Part shown: positions 1-8,737 of the stretch, one piece after another
Layout: each line of letters opens with the position of its first letter
Position numbering within the stretch: position 1 is the stretch's first letter
Assembly (NCBI RefSeq): GCF_011759505.1
Contig: NZ_JAAOYO010000001.1
Location: 558,001-622,000 of the forward strand
Length of the DNA: 64,000 bases
Direction of reading: 5' to 3'
From: Curtobacterium salicis
GTDB lineage: Bacteria; Actinomycetota; Actinomycetes; Actinomycetales; Microbacteriaceae
The notes under the pieces: generated by a model
The model's input: the letters and a program-made list of their open reading frames with translations, nothing else
Told to the model about the DNA's origin: nothing
The model's database searches: none
Program-made: the position numbers and the translations under genes

Positions 1-1
1 T

Positions 2-166
2 ATGGTCCGCACCGTCACCGACTCTGACCTCGCACTGCTCGAGCGTCGCCGTGACATGGAGATCGTCACCACCGACCGTGACCGCTACGGTCTGTTCCGC
101 GACCAGTGGCACCTCAACTCCGTGATGCGCGAGCTCAAGGGCCTGGAGCTGCCGGCGCCGGTGTGA
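2..166 (+). CDS. C-terminal fragment of unknown protein (window edge)
   Basis: An open frame runs from the window edge to a TGA at 164-166. It reads 54 codons from an ATG at position 2, but no ribosome binding site can be seen before the edge, so this is probably the end of a longer gene. The peptide is charged and ends in LKGLELPAPV. I do not recognise the family. It converges with the next gene and the two stop regions overlap by 32 bases. Confidence 0.45.
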   Translation: MVRTVTDSDLALLERRRDMEIVTTDRDRYGLFRDQWHLNSVMRELKGLELPAPV

Positions 167-1286
167 CCGGCGGTCCGGTTCCGGCATCGATCCGGAGGCT
201 CGTCGGACGTTCCAGGAACGAGCCGAGATGGTCCGCGGCTCGGTGCAGTGCGCGCTCGTCCGCCGCGCCGAGCGCGCGGAACGGCGTGAGCAAGATCGTG
301 CCGTCGTCGGCTGGTCGCGACCAGGTGCCCACGATCCTCCCGCGGACGACGGCGACAGGAGCACCGATGCCGTTCCGACTCGCGACCCGGTCCGTGGGGT
401 CGACGAACAACGCCGATCGGTCGGCGAGACCGAGGACGTACTCGTCGAACGCCGGGAGCAGGTGGGCCACCGCGGCGCTGCTCGCCGGTGCTGCGCTGCC
501 GATCGCGACACGGGTCGCGTCGGCGTCGACGACCTGGTGCGCGGCAGTCGTTCGAGCGCGCCGGACCGCGGTGAGCGGCAGCCCGATCCACGTCCCGAAG
601 TCGGCGAGTGTCGCCGGGCCGTGCCCGCGGAGGTAGCCGAGCAGGACGTGGACGAGCGCCGCCTCCGCGTCCTCGACGAGCTCGCGCACCGCACTGCTGA
701 CGGGTGCCCGGTCGTCCAGCAGGACGAGCGCCTGCCCGACGCGACGGCTCGGTCCCCAGGCGATGCGTGCCTCCAGTGCGAACGCGAGCAGCAGGATGTA
801 CTCGCGCGACTCACCCGGATCGACGCCCGCGTCACGGAAGGACCGCATGGCGTCCTCCCGTTCGAGCGCGACCCCGCTGGAGAGCGCAGCGAGCAGGGCG
901 TCCCGGGCACGGTCGACGTCCTCCGGTTGCAGGCCGACCTGCCGGAACCGGGTCGCGACGGTCCGCATCGTGCGGGTCGCCGTCAGGGACAGGAGGACAC
1001 GGAGGTCGTCGGGCGTGGTGGTGTGCAGGGTGCCGCGCATCGGCCAGGACCGGACGAGCTCACCACGGTCGAACGCGGCCAGGACGTCCGTGCGGGTGGT
1101 GCCGAGCGACCGGGCGCCGATCGCCCACAGGGACTGGTTGAAGTCCTGCGCCTGCACCGCGACCAGGTGCCGGACGACGTCGAGCGGGGCGGCAGCACGG
1201 GCGGTCGGCGAGCTGCCGACCGGTCGCCCCACCAGGCCGGCGGTCAGTCGTGCGCTGCGGATCGTCGTGTCGGGGACGGGACTCAC
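135..1286 (-). CDS. Winged-helix protein of the HTH_42 / AlkZ-like family
   Basis: The 383-residue protein resembles the HTH_42 superfamily, which includes AlkZ-type DNA glycosylases that remove bulky or cross-linked bases. Visible landmarks are the QAQ triplet at residues 45-47 inside VQAQDFNQSLWAIG and the RGTLH motif at 84-88. A QxQ pair is the catalytic signature reported for the AlkZ branch, whereas the YcaQ branch has QxD. The GTG start at 1286 overlaps the stop of the upstream lipoprotein gene as GTGA, which supports this start and implies translational coupling. Family membership is fairly sure; glycosylase activity is inferred, because many actinobacterial relatives are uncharacterised. 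Confidence 0.75.
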   Translation of the reverse strand: MSPVPDTTIRSARLTAGLVGRPVGSSPTARAAAPLDVVRHLVAVQAQDFNQSLWAIGARSLGTTRTDVLAAFDRGELVRSWPMRGTLHTTTPDDLRVLLSLTATRTMRTVATRFRQVGLQPEDVDRARDALLAALSSGVALEREDAMRSFRDAGVDPGESREYILLLAFALEARIAWGPSRRVGQALVLLDDRAPVSSAVRELVEDAEAALVHVLLGYLRGHGPATLADFGTWIGLPLTAVRRARTTAAHQVVDADATRVAIGSAAPASSAAVAHLLPAFDEYVLGLADRSALFVDPTDRVASRNGIGAPVAVVRGRIVGTWSRPADDGTILLTPFRALGAADERALHRAADHLGSFLERPTSLRIDAGTGPPVTPAPAAPGP

Positions 1287-1735
1287 GGCGGCACCGGCAG
1301 ACGCACGGTGACGCGTCCGGACGACGGTCCGCCGCACGGGTCCGCCGCGTACGGGCTGTCCCAGCGCAGCGTGACCGCCTGCTCGACGATCAGCTGACCG
1401 GCACCGTCGTACACGGCGACCGCGCCACGTCCGGGTGTGTCGGACCCGAGGTGCACCGGCCACCGGACGCCGCCCGACACCGGGGTCGGCGTGCTCCCGG
1501 GGTCCGCCTCGGGCGGGATCGCGGGCGGGTCGTCGGCGGCTGGTGGTTCGCATCCGGCTCCACCACACACGGTCACGGTGGCGACCGCGGAGGTGTCGCC
1601 GAGCAGCGTCACCTGGACGCCGTTCACCCAGCCGACCGCGGTGCACGCCGTCGGGCCGACGCTGCAGCCGACGACGGCGATCGCGGCGACGAGCGCCACC
1701 ACCCCGCCGATCACCGCCGCCCGTGCCGTCCGCAT
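1283..1735 (-). CDS. Small secreted lipoprotein of unknown function
   Basis: The 150-residue protein starts with a short basic stretch and a hydrophobic segment that ends in AVVGC, a lipobox with the lipidated cysteine at residue 24. The mature part has a CTA and a CGGAGC segment, a Pro-rich linker and a hydrophilic C-terminal domain with no family I recognise. An AGGA ribosome binding site lies seven bases before the ATG; an in-frame start 39 bases further upstream has a poorer context. It is likely exported by Sec and anchored in the membrane. It is coupled to the AlkZ-like gene by a 4-base overlap. Confidence 0.7.
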   Translation of the reverse strand: MRTARAAVIGGVVALVAAIAVVGCSVGPTACTAVGWVNGVQVTLLGDTSAVATVTVCGGAGCEPPAADDPPAIPPEADPGSTPTPVSGGVRWPVHLGSDTPGRGAVAVYDGAGQLIVEQAVTLRWDSPYAADPCGGPSSGRVTVRLPVPP

Positions 1736-1781
1736 GGCTCGATCCTGCACCGGGCGGTCCCCCTCGCGGGACACGGTTGGG

Positions 1782-2723
1782 TCACGTCGTCCGGAGCGCG
1801 GTCGTCGGGGGCCGGAGGAGCACGAGCACCGTCGCGGTGCTCGCGGCCAGGAGGATCGCCACGGCCATCGCCGAGACCGCTCCGGACGGGTGCGCCACGG
1901 ACTGGCCGACGGCCGCCTGCAGCGTCAGCAGCAGGGTGCCGGCCGCGTAGGCGAGCGCGACGATGACGACGATGCGCACCTGCGTGGTGTCGGAGCGCAG
2001 TCGCGGGATCCGGTGAGCGAGCACCGTCAGTGCGAGTGCCGCGAGGGGGACGAGCTGGAGGGCGTGCATGCCGACGAAGTGCGCCACCCGGTAGTCGCCG
2101 CCGGTCGTGCTCCACCCGAGGACCGGCACGCCCGGCCCACCGTCCACGACACCGACCGCGTGCGCGCCGACGATGCCGTCCGGGGTCGTCAGCTGGGTCG
2201 GCGTCGGACCCGTCATGAGGAACGCGACACCGATGCCGCCCAGGGCGATCACCGCGCCGAGCCGGACCGCCACGGTGAGCGCGGGTGTCGGCAAACGCAG
2301 GAAGAACAGCGCGGCCGAGGTCACGAAGGTGCAGAGGTACAGGACGGTGATCGACACCGCCATCACGCCCCACACGACGATGTGCAGGGGTGACGAGACG
2401 TTGAAGTGGCTGGTGGTGCCGGTGGCGGCCGCCCAGAGGATGAGGGCCTGTTCGACGAGCAGCGTGAGGGCGATCACCGTGCCGAGCCGGTGCGCGAGCC
2501 GTCGCCACCGCGGCAGGTGGGCGATCAGCCACGCCCAGGTGACGGCGTAGAGCAGGATCGAGACGGAGAACTTCAGCGGCTTCGCCCAGAGCGGTGCGCC
2601 GAGGACTGTGCGCGGGTCGACCAGCAGCCCGACGACGCTGACGACGGCGCACAGGACCATCACCCCGGCGACGGTCATGAGAGCCGGGTGCCAGGCGACC
2701 GCGCGGCGGATCGAGGCGGTCAC
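1782..2723 (-). CDS. Integral membrane protein, about eight helices
   Basis: The 313-residue protein has about eight hydrophobic segments spread over its whole length, the first beginning near residue 15 and the last ending near residue 305, with short loops. A GATGTTSHFN-like loop and a later STTGGDYRVAHFVGMHALQ segment put His residues at the membrane face, but I cannot name the family. The GTG start at 2723 overlaps the stop of the epimerase gene (GTGA). It therefore belongs to the MerR-epimerase-membrane protein transcript and may be part of a stress or signalling response. The function is unknown. Confidence 0.75.
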   Translation of the reverse strand: MTASIRRAVAWHPALMTVAGVMVLCAVVSVVGLLVDPRTVLGAPLWAKPLKFSVSILLYAVTWAWLIAHLPRWRRLAHRLGTVIALTLLVEQALILWAAATGTTSHFNVSSPLHIVVWGVMAVSITVLYLCTFVTSAALFFLRLPTPALTVAVRLGAVIALGGIGVAFLMTGPTPTQLTTPDGIVGAHAVGVVDGGPGVPVLGWSTTGGDYRVAHFVGMHALQLVPLAALALTVLAHRIPRLRSDTTQVRIVVIVALAYAAGTLLLTLQAAVGQSVAHPSGAVSAMAVAILLAASTATVLVLLRPPTTALRTT

Positions 2724-3646
2724 CGGGACACCGGGCGGGTCTGCGCGAGCGCTGCCGGGATGCTCACCTCGAGCGGCGTCGGCGCGGTGCCGAACGTCCG
2801 CTCGAACGCGCTCGAGTCGAGGACGGACGGTTCCGCCCACTGGTAGCGCATCTCGAGGGTCTCGCGCGCGGCGGCGGTGAACAGGGCACCGATCCGGAGC
2901 GTCGCCGAACGCATCACCGCGGTCTGCGCCGCCGGGACACCGGCGAGTTCGACGACCTCCCGACCGGTACGGGCCGGGGCGGTGGGCAGGTGCCAGATCC
3001 GGCCGCGGGCCCGGTCGTCGGTACCGAGCACCGCGAGGGCATCGCCGACGTCGGTCGTCGACGTCAGGGAGTGCGGGAGGTCCGCGTCGAGCAACCACGT
3101 CGGTCGCTTCCCGGCGGCGATGCGGTCGAGGACGAACCCGTTGACGACGCTGGTCGTCGCTCCGGGCCCGAAGAAGTCCGCACTGCGACCGACGGTGACG
3201 GTCAGCCCCTCGTCAGCGGCGGACGCGAGCAGGTCGAGGGCCTCGGCGCGGACCCGGCCCTTCCGACTCACCGGACGGACCGGTGTCTCCTCGGTCATCG
3301 GACCGGTGACCCGACCGTAGGCGTAGACGTTGTCGAGGTACACCAGGTGCGTCCCGCTCCGGCGCGCGGCGGCGATCGTGTTCCGCACCAACACCGGCCA
3401 CTGCTCCGCCCACACGGGTGCCGAGTACGGCAGACCGACGACGAAGTACGCGACGTCGGCACCGTCGAGGGTCCGCGCCACCGCGTCGGCGTCGAGCAGG
3501 TCGGCCGTGACCGACGCACCACCACGGCCGACGGCAGGGCGTCGCCCGACCGACACCGGGTCGAGTCCGCGCTCGCGGAGGGCGCGGAGGGTCTCACGAC
3601 CGATGACGCCGTTGCCGCCGAGGACGACGTGCCGGGTCGCGGTCAC
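2720..3646 (-). CDS. NAD(P)-dependent epimerase/dehydratase-like protein
   Basis: The 308-residue protein opens with a Rossmann dinucleotide-binding loop, VVLGGNGVIGRETL at residues 7-20. It continues with elements of the extended short-chain dehydrogenase/epimerase fold: VYLDNVYAYG, the SRKGRVRAEALD segment and GRSADFFGPG. The substrate cannot be read from the sequence. The GTG start at 3646 overlaps the MerR stop codon (GTGA), so it is the second gene of a MerR-led operon and is probably controlled by that regulator. A sugar-nucleotide epimerase is less likely than a general NmrA-like or atypical reductase, because no sugar-pathway genes are nearby. Confidence 0.78.
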   Translation of the reverse strand: MTATRHVVLGGNGVIGRETLRALRERGLDPVSVGRRPAVGRGGASVTADLLDADAVARTLDGADVAYFVVGLPYSAPVWAEQWPVLVRNTIAAARRSGTHLVYLDNVYAYGRVTGPMTEETPVRPVSRKGRVRAEALDLLASAADEGLTVTVGRSADFFGPGATTSVVNGFVLDRIAAGKRPTWLLDADLPHSLTSTTDVGDALAVLGTDDRARGRIWHLPTAPARTGREVVELAGVPAAQTAVMRSATLRIGALFTAAARETLEMRYQWAEPSVLDSSAFERTFGTAPTPLEVSIPAALAQTRPVSR

Positions 3647-4287
3647 GAGGTCGCGCCGTCCGTGGCGACGGGGAAGACGTCGTGGGTCGCGTCCTGCTGC
3701 GCGATCCGTCGCAGCCCGGCGAACAACGGGTCGCCGAGCACCGTGCCGATGACCATGAGCTCGGCGATCGCATCCCGGCCGTCCCGGCTCTGCAGGGCGG
3801 CGACGTCGGCCCGGGCGGCGGTCGCGGCGGCGGTCATGTACGCGTCCAGGTAGTCGTCCGGAGCGTCGAAGCCGATCGTGGCGAGCCCGTCGAGCGCTCG
3901 TGCCGCCGTTTCGTGGCCGGGGTTGTCGGTCGTGGCGCACCACCCGGCGGCGGTGACCCGGTCCTCGATGCGGGCACGTGCCGCCCGGCTGGCCGGGGTC
4001 TCCGGGGAGCGCGAGTCGGTGATGGCGTACTGGGCGACCTCGAAGACCTCGGCGAGCGGGGCGTCGTCGGTGTCGAGGACGGCCAGGACCTGCTTCGTGA
4101 CCGCGATGGACAGACCACCGGTCTCGAGCAGCGCGCGGACCAGGCGGACGCGCTCGACGTGTCGACGGTCGTACGCGGTCTGGTTGGGTGCGGTCTTCTC
4201 GCCCGCGGGCAGGAGCCCTTCACGTTGGTAGTACTTGACGGCCGTCAGCGGTGTGGCGGCTTCTCGAGCCAGTTCGGATATTCGCAC
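3643..4287 (-). CDS. MerR-family transcriptional regulator
   Basis: The 214-residue protein begins with a MerR helix-turn-helix (RISELAREAATPLTAVKYYQREGLL, residues 2-26), the NQTAYDRRHVERVRLVR wing and a dimerising helix near residues 55-75. A helical C-terminal effector domain of unknown ligand follows. The GTG start sits six bases after a TACTCT -10 box, so the transcript is probably leaderless. An imperfect repeat (CTCTCGGAGAG) overlaps the start region and could be an operator. It heads an operon with the epimerase and the membrane protein. Like other MerR proteins it probably acts on its own promoter. Confidence 0.85.
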   Translation of the reverse strand: MRISELAREAATPLTAVKYYQREGLLPAGEKTAPNQTAYDRRHVERVRLVRALLETGGLSIAVTKQVLAVLDTDDAPLAEVFEVAQYAITDSRSPETPASRAARARIEDRVTAAGWCATTDNPGHETAARALDGLATIGFDAPDDYLDAYMTAAATAARADVAALQSRDGRDAIAELMVIGTVLGDPLFAGLRRIAQQDATHDVFPVATDGATS

Positions 4288-4293
4288 TCTCGG

Positions 4294-4299
4294 AGAGTA
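4294..4299 (-). promoter_or_regulatory. -10 box of leaderless merR transcript
   Basis: TACTCT on the minus strand lies six bases before the GTG start of the MerR gene. A TTGTGT sequence 18 bases further upstream could be the -35 element. Confidence 0.5.
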
Positions 4300-4343
4300 G
4301 AACTATCTGCTCCGGTGACACAAGCCTCCGGCTCGATCCGACA

Positions 4344-4359
4344 CCGGGTGTTCACCCGG
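4344..4359 (-). terminator. Short hairpin over esterase stop codon
   Basis: CCGGGTG, two bases, CACCCGG form a 7-bp hairpin overlapping the esterase stop. No U-run follows. A terminator is possible but not certain. Confidence 0.3.
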
Positions 4360-5164
4360 CACGCGGCCGCCGCTGCATCCACTCCGCGATCAGCGCGGTG
4401 CCGGCCGTGAACGCCGGGGAGCCCGGGCGGTTGAGGAAGGCGTGCGCGCTGCCCGGCAGCACATGGCGTTCCACGTCAGCACCCGCGGCCGAGAGCTCCG
4501 CCGCGAGCCGGTCGCCCGACGTCCGCATGGTGTCCCGCTCGGCGTGCACGAGGAGCGTCGGCGGGAACCCGGCGAGGTCGTGGCCACCCGGGAACGCGTA
4601 CCGGTCGGCGAGCGCCTGCCGGGAGCCGGCGTGGTTGCGGTTCGCGACGTCGAGGGCCCACGGCGCGTGCGTGATCCGACGGTGGCCCCGGGAGCGGTGC
4701 GCCGGGTCCCCGCTCCGCGGGTGTGTCGCGTGGAAGAAGCCGTAGGCGAAGACGGCCCCGGTCGGCACAGCACCGTCGTCGATCGCGTGCAGGGTCGCGG
4801 CGGCGGCCAGACACGCACCCGCGCTCGCGCCACCGATGACGACGCCCTCCGGCGACTCGGTCGCTGTCCTCCGCAGTGCGACGAGGACGTCGTCGAGTGG
4901 CCTGCGGAAGCGCTCCCGCTCCGCCCGACCCCGCCGCAGGTGCCCGATGCCGGGGACCGGCGCGAGTCGGTAGGCCGCGGTCACGACGGTGACGCCCCGG
5001 GCGGCGAGGACCCGGGCGACGTCGTGTGCCTCGGGTTGCGCGGGACTCCCGCGGAAGAACCCGCCGCCGTGCAGCCAGAGCAGCGTCGGACCGGCGACGT
5101 GGGCCTCGGTCTCCGAGCGGTACCACCGGAGCGAGTCCGCCCCGACCGTGTTCCCCGTGCCCAT
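4352..5164 (-). CDS. Alpha/beta hydrolase (HSL-type esterase/lipase)
   Basis: The 270-residue protein has the oxyanion motif HGGGF at residues 32-36 and the nucleophile elbow GASAG at 112-116 (Ser114). It also has a plausible acid in LLVHAERD and the catalytic His in the PGSAHAF segment near the C-terminus. This arrangement is typical of the hormone-sensitive-lipase branch of esterases, which act on short-chain esters in the cytoplasm. A strong ribosome binding site (GGGGAGG) ends four bases before the ATG. It is a single gene with no functional link to its neighbours. The family is well supported; the substrate is unknown. Confidence 0.85.
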   Translation of the reverse strand: MGTGNTVGADSLRWYRSETEAHVAGPTLLWLHGGGFFRGSPAQPEAHDVARVLAARGVTVVTAAYRLAPVPGIGHLRRGRAERERFRRPLDDVLVALRRTATESPEGVVIGGASAGACLAAAATLHAIDDGAVPTGAVFAYGFFHATHPRSGDPAHRSRGHRRITHAPWALDVANRNHAGSRQALADRYAFPGGHDLAGFPPTLLVHAERDTMRTSGDRLAAELSAAGADVERHVLPGSAHAFLNRPGSPAFTAGTALIAEWMQRRPRAG

Positions 5165-5237
5165 GCCCACCTCCCCCGTCCCGAGTGGCGCTCCCCTGGC
5201 ACACCCTGCTGCGACCGTACCGGGTCGCCGTCGGCTG

Positions 5238-5582
5238 TCAGAGGATGGGTCGGACCTCGACGCGACGGTTGCACGCTCGCGACGCGTCGCGGGCCAGACG
5301 GAGCGCGGTGTCCCCGTCCGGCAGGTCCCAGATCCAGAACCCGGCGACGTGCTCTGGCGCATCAGTACGCGGACCGGGCTCGACGAGCCCGACACCGTCG
5401 CGGTCGTCGACGACCGTCGCGTCCGCCGGTCCCGAGAGCCCGGCCGCGAACACCCACTGCCCTGCCGCCCGCAGGCGGTCGTTGAAGGCGTCGACGGCCG
5501 CCGCCTCCGCGTCGGTCGCGGTGCCGGAGGTCTGCCGTCCGGACCGCGGTCCGCTGTCCAGGACGTTCACGAGGTACTGCAT
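5238..5582 (-). CDS. YCII-related (DGPF-like) protein
   Basis: The 114-residue protein matches the YCII/DGPF-type alpha-beta barrel family in size and layout. It has an N-terminal MQYLVNVLD strand, a central helix (EAAAVDAFNDRLRAAGQWVFAAGL), a strand after GPRTDAPEHVAGFWIWDL and a C-terminal RRVEVRPIL strand. Actinobacterial members are often linked to ECF sigma factors, but none is next to this one. An AGGAG ribosome binding site precedes the ATG. Its biochemical role is unknown. Confidence 0.75.
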   Translation of the reverse strand: MQYLVNVLDSGPRSGRQTSGTATDAEAAAVDAFNDRLRAAGQWVFAAGLSGPADATVVDDRDGVGLVEPGPRTDAPEHVAGFWIWDLPDGDTALRLARDASRACNRRVEVRPIL

Positions 5583-5606
5583 GGCGCACTCTCCTGCCGT
5601 GTCGGT

Positions 5607-5622
5607 GCGACGGCACCGTCGC
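5607..5622 (-). terminator. Short hairpin after the glycosyltransferase gene
   Basis: GCGACGG, two bases, CCGTCGC form a 7-bp hairpin in the 68-base gap between the glycosyltransferase stop and the YCII-like gene. No U-tract follows, so this is a weak candidate. Confidence 0.3.
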
Positions 5623-5650
5623 CGTCACCCACAGTGTGCGCCTGTCGCGG

Positions 5651-7234
5651 TCACCGGACGTAGGTGACGACCACGAAGTCGTCGACCCGGTGACGCGTCT
5701 CGACCCGCCAACCGTGGGCCTCCAGTCGGTCTCCGACGGCAGCGGGCTGCTCGGCCGTCGTCGCCCCGACGTACCACATCCGGTCGACGCCGCGCAGACG
5801 CGGGATGGCCGTCGCCGGCGACCGGTCCGCCCAGAGCTCGCCGACGTCCGCAGCCGTCCGGACCAGGGTGACGTCGCGGAGGCCACGGAACGGGGCCGGG
5901 TACGACGACGAGACGTACTCCGTCGTGCGGATCGGGTGGCCGGGCAGCGGGCCGTAGTAGACGCCGTCGACACCGCCGAGGTCCGGCAGCCGCTCGCGTT
6001 CGGCCGCGACGTACGCGGCCACGTCCCGCCAGTGCGATCCGGTCTTGTGGTCCGGCTCCTTCTGCTGCGCGATCTGCGGTGCCGCGACCACGGCGAACAC
6101 GACGAGGCCCACCACCGACACGGTCCGCCACCGCACCGCGGCAAGACCCAGCCCGACGAGGACGGCCACGAACGGCGTCGTGAACGTCAGGTAACGCGAG
6201 TTGTAGAGCGGTTGCACCACGACCGACACGACGATCACGATGACGGTGGGCAGGACCACGGCCGGCAGTGCGATCTCGATCGCGGCGACCCAGGGACGGA
6301 GCCGCCGCAGCACGAGGACCGCGACGATGCCGACCAGGGCGAGGACACCGCTGACGACGGCGAGGACCGTCGAGAGGCCGAAGTACTGGAGCACGAACAC
6401 CGAGTCCGCCAGCCGGCCGTCGACGCTCAGGGTCGTCCCGATCCAGTAGAGCTGCTTCTGGGCCTGTCCGCTGGTCAACAGCACGATCGGCACCGTCCCG
6501 GCAGCGGCGGCCACGGCGGCGACGAGCCACGAGAGCCCCGCCCGGCCGGTGGCGCCCTGACGGCGACGAGTGAGCTGCCAGATCAGCATCGTGCAGGCAT
6601 GGGCCACGACGAGCAGGGCCGAGTAGAGGAACAGGGCCGATCCGAAGACCGCGACGACCGTGTACCCGAGCCACCAGAGCCACGCGCGGGGTCGTCGCTG
6701 GATGCTCCGGTCGGTCGCGACGACGAAGATCAGGGTCAGCACCACGGCGACCGCGATGCTCATCGCGTAGGAACGCCCCTGCAGGCCGGAGGACGTGGTC
6801 CGCGGGAGGACCGCCAGGACGACGCCCGCGATGAGACCGGCCCGGAGCGTCGTCAGTCGACTGACCAGGACGACCAGCAGTGCCGCGGCGACCCCGGCGG
6901 CGACCGCACTCGGGAAGCGCAGCGTCGCCAGGTCGTACGGCAGGAAGCGGAACCACACGTGCACGAACGCGTAGTAGAGGCTGTGCACACCATCGACGTT
7001 GTGCGCCATGTGCCAGAGCTCCGGCAGCGACCGACGAGCAGCGCTCATCGTGGCTGCTTCGTCGATGCCGGCCGGGGCCGTCCACGCACCCCAGAACGAC
7101 ACGACGGTCCCCACGATGCCGACGAACACGCTGCCGAGCACCAGGGCGAGCCGGCCGTGGGTCGGGGTGCCGTCGACCGTCGATGGTCGATCAGCGACGA
7201 CGTCGGGCGGGCTGTCCGAGCGGGTGCGGGGCAT
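5651..7234 (-). CDS. GT39/GT-C-like membrane glycosyltransferase
   Basis: The 527-residue protein has a first transmembrane helix near residues 30-50 followed by GIDEAATMSAARR. An acidic DE pair in the first outer loop is the usual catalytic signature of GT-C transferases that use polyprenyl-phosphate sugars. About ten further hydrophobic segments and a soluble C-terminal domain follow, with a VYYGPLPGHPIRTTEYV region. It probably transfers a sugar to a protein or wall glycan on the outer face of the membrane. The ATG at 7234 lies seven bases after a TATCCT box and is likely leaderless. It lies next to the flagellar island, but no link to flagellin glycosylation can be shown. Confidence 0.75.
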   Translation of the reverse strand: MPRTRSDSPPDVVADRPSTVDGTPTHGRLALVLGSVFVGIVGTVVSFWGAWTAPAGIDEAATMSAARRSLPELWHMAHNVDGVHSLYYAFVHVWFRFLPYDLATLRFPSAVAAGVAAALLVVLVSRLTTLRAGLIAGVVLAVLPRTTSSGLQGRSYAMSIAVAVVLTLIFVVATDRSIQRRPRAWLWWLGYTVVAVFGSALFLYSALLVVAHACTMLIWQLTRRRQGATGRAGLSWLVAAVAAAAGTVPIVLLTSGQAQKQLYWIGTTLSVDGRLADSVFVLQYFGLSTVLAVVSGVLALVGIVAVLVLRRLRPWVAAIEIALPAVVLPTVIVIVVSVVVQPLYNSRYLTFTTPFVAVLVGLGLAAVRWRTVSVVGLVVFAVVAAPQIAQQKEPDHKTGSHWRDVAAYVAAERERLPDLGGVDGVYYGPLPGHPIRTTEYVSSSYPAPFRGLRDVTLVRTAADVGELWADRSPATAIPRLRGVDRMWYVGATTAEQPAAVGDRLEAHGWRVETRHRVDDFVVVTYVR

Positions 7235-7241
7235 GTCGCGG

Positions 7242-7247
7242 AGGATA
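7242..7247 (-). promoter_or_regulatory. -10 box of leaderless glycosyltransferase transcript
   Basis: TATCCT on the minus strand is seven bases before the ATG at 7234. No ribosome binding site is visible, so translation probably starts at the 5' end of the transcript. Confidence 0.5.
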
Positions 7248-7454
7248 TCGACGCTCGGATGAGGCTCTTCCGGCACAGCGGCAGCGCACTGTCCGGAAGG
7301 CGCGCGGGCGGTCGTGCCGAGTCCGCGCTCGCCGCGAACGGTGGGGGCATGGCGGCCTGAGGACACCGTCAGCTGCGGGAGCGGTGGTGCCGCGTGTCGC
7401 CAGCCGTGCGCCTGCGCCGACCTGGATGACGACCACCGTCGCGGCGACGAGGAA

Positions 7455-7484
7455 CGCCCCGTCCGCCGAGGCGGGGACGGGGCG
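7455..7484 (-). terminator. Terminator of the flgB-flgE operon
   Basis: CGCCCCGTCC and GGACGGGGCG form a 10-bp stem, with an inner GCC/GGC pair in the 10-base loop, starting 33 bases after the flgE stop. The 283-base gap to the glycosyltransferase holds nothing else recognisable apart from that gene's -10 box. Confidence 0.6.
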
Positions 7485-7517
7485 GTCCGGGCGCTGTCGT
7501 GCCGTGATCGATCGCGA

Positions 7518-8693
7518 CTAACGCTTCAGGTTCGTCAGCTCCTGCAGCACCTCGTCCGAGGTGGTGATGATGCGGGCGTTCGCCTGGAAGCCGCGCTGCG
7601 CGACGATCAGGTTGGTGAACTCCTGCGACAGGTCCACGTTCGACATCTCGAGCGTGCCCGCGGCCAGCGAGCCGACACCTGCGGATCCCGGGACGCCGAC
7701 GGTGGCGGCGCCGGAGTTGGCGGTCGCGCGGTAGCCCGATGCGCCGGTCTTCTCGAGACCCGCGGGGTTGGCGAAGGTCGCGAGGGCGATGCGGCCGACG
7801 GCGAGCGACGCACCGTTCGAGAACGTACCCATCACGGTGCCGTCCTTCGAGATCGAGTAGCTCTTCAGCGACCCGGCCTCGTGCCCGTTCTGCGACGAGA
7901 TCGACGCGGTGTTCAGCGCGGCGAACCCGGTCAGCTGGGTCATGTCCACCGCGATGCCACCGACCTGCAGGGTGGCGCCACGGGTGATCTTGCCGTCGGC
8001 ACCGAAGGCGACGGTGCCGGTTGCGGACGAGCCCTGCCCGTTGGACGCGGAGACGCTCCAACCGGTGTCGGTCTTCGTGTACGCGAGCGACAGGGTGTGC
8101 TTGGTGCCGTACTGGTCGTACACGGTGGCGTCGCGGTTGAGGACCTCACCGGTCTTCGTGTCCGACGGCAGGTTGCCGGAGACACCCGCGGTGCTGGTCG
8201 CGGTCGCGGGTGCGGCGGACTGCAGCGGCAGCGTGATGTCGCTCATCTGACCGCCGTCGTTGACGACGCCGTCCGTGGCCGAGTAGCCCTGCACGATCTT
8301 GCCGTCGGAGCTGACCAGGCGGCCGTCGGCGTCGAAGTCGAACGCACCGGCGCGGCTGTAGACCGTGTCGTTGCCGAGACGCGTGACGAAGAAGCCGTCG
8401 CCGGAGATCATCAGGTCGGTCGCCTTGCCGGTGGCCTGCGCCGAGCCCTGGGCGAAGTTCGTGGAGACGCCGGCGACCTGCACGCCGAGGCCGATCTGAG
8501 CCGGGTTGGTGCCGCCGATGCCGGTCTGGGGGCCGCCGGCACCCTGGGTCATCTGCGACAGGGTGTCCTGGAAGACCGTGGTCGACGACTTGAAGCCGAC
8601 GGTGTTCACGTTGGCGATGTTGTTGCCCGTGACGTCGAGCATCTCCTGGTGGGAGCGGAGGCCGGAGATCCCGGAGTAGAGCGAGCGGAGCAT
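7518..8693 (-). CDS. flgE: Flagellar hook protein FlgE
   Basis: The 391-residue protein forms the hook that joins rod and filament. It has the N-terminal rod/hook signature (SLYSGISGLRSHQEMLDVTGNNIANVNT, near residues 4-31), a D-domain core with an RDATVYDQYGTKHTLSLAY strand region, and the C-terminal helix DLSQEFTNLIVAQRGFQANARIITTSDEVL. The last gene of the operon, it begins 44 bases after flgD and is followed by a hairpin. No separate flgF or flgG follows; this protein is the only long hook/rod paralogue here. Confidence 0.95.
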   Translation of the reverse strand: MLRSLYSGISGLRSHQEMLDVTGNNIANVNTVGFKSSTTVFQDTLSQMTQGAGGPQTGIGGTNPAQIGLGVQVAGVSTNFAQGSAQATGKATDLMISGDGFFVTRLGNDTVYSRAGAFDFDADGRLVSSDGKIVQGYSATDGVVNDGGQMSDITLPLQSAAPATATSTAGVSGNLPSDTKTGEVLNRDATVYDQYGTKHTLSLAYTKTDTGWSVSASNGQGSSATGTVAFGADGKITRGATLQVGGIAVDMTQLTGFAALNTASISSQNGHEAGSLKSYSISKDGTVMGTFSNGASLAVGRIALATFANPAGLEKTGASGYRATANSGAATVGVPGSAGVGSLAAGTLEMSNVDLSQEFTNLIVAQRGFQANARIITTSDEVLQELTNLKR

Positions 8694-8737
8694 GGTGCGT
8701 CCCTTCGTGGACGAGGAGTGTGCGGGAAGAGGGAGGG

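Noticed and set aside
5651-7234. Glycosyltransferase next to the flagellar island as a flagellin glycosylation gene
   Set aside because: It has its own leaderless promoter and faces away behind a terminator; proximity alone is not evidence.
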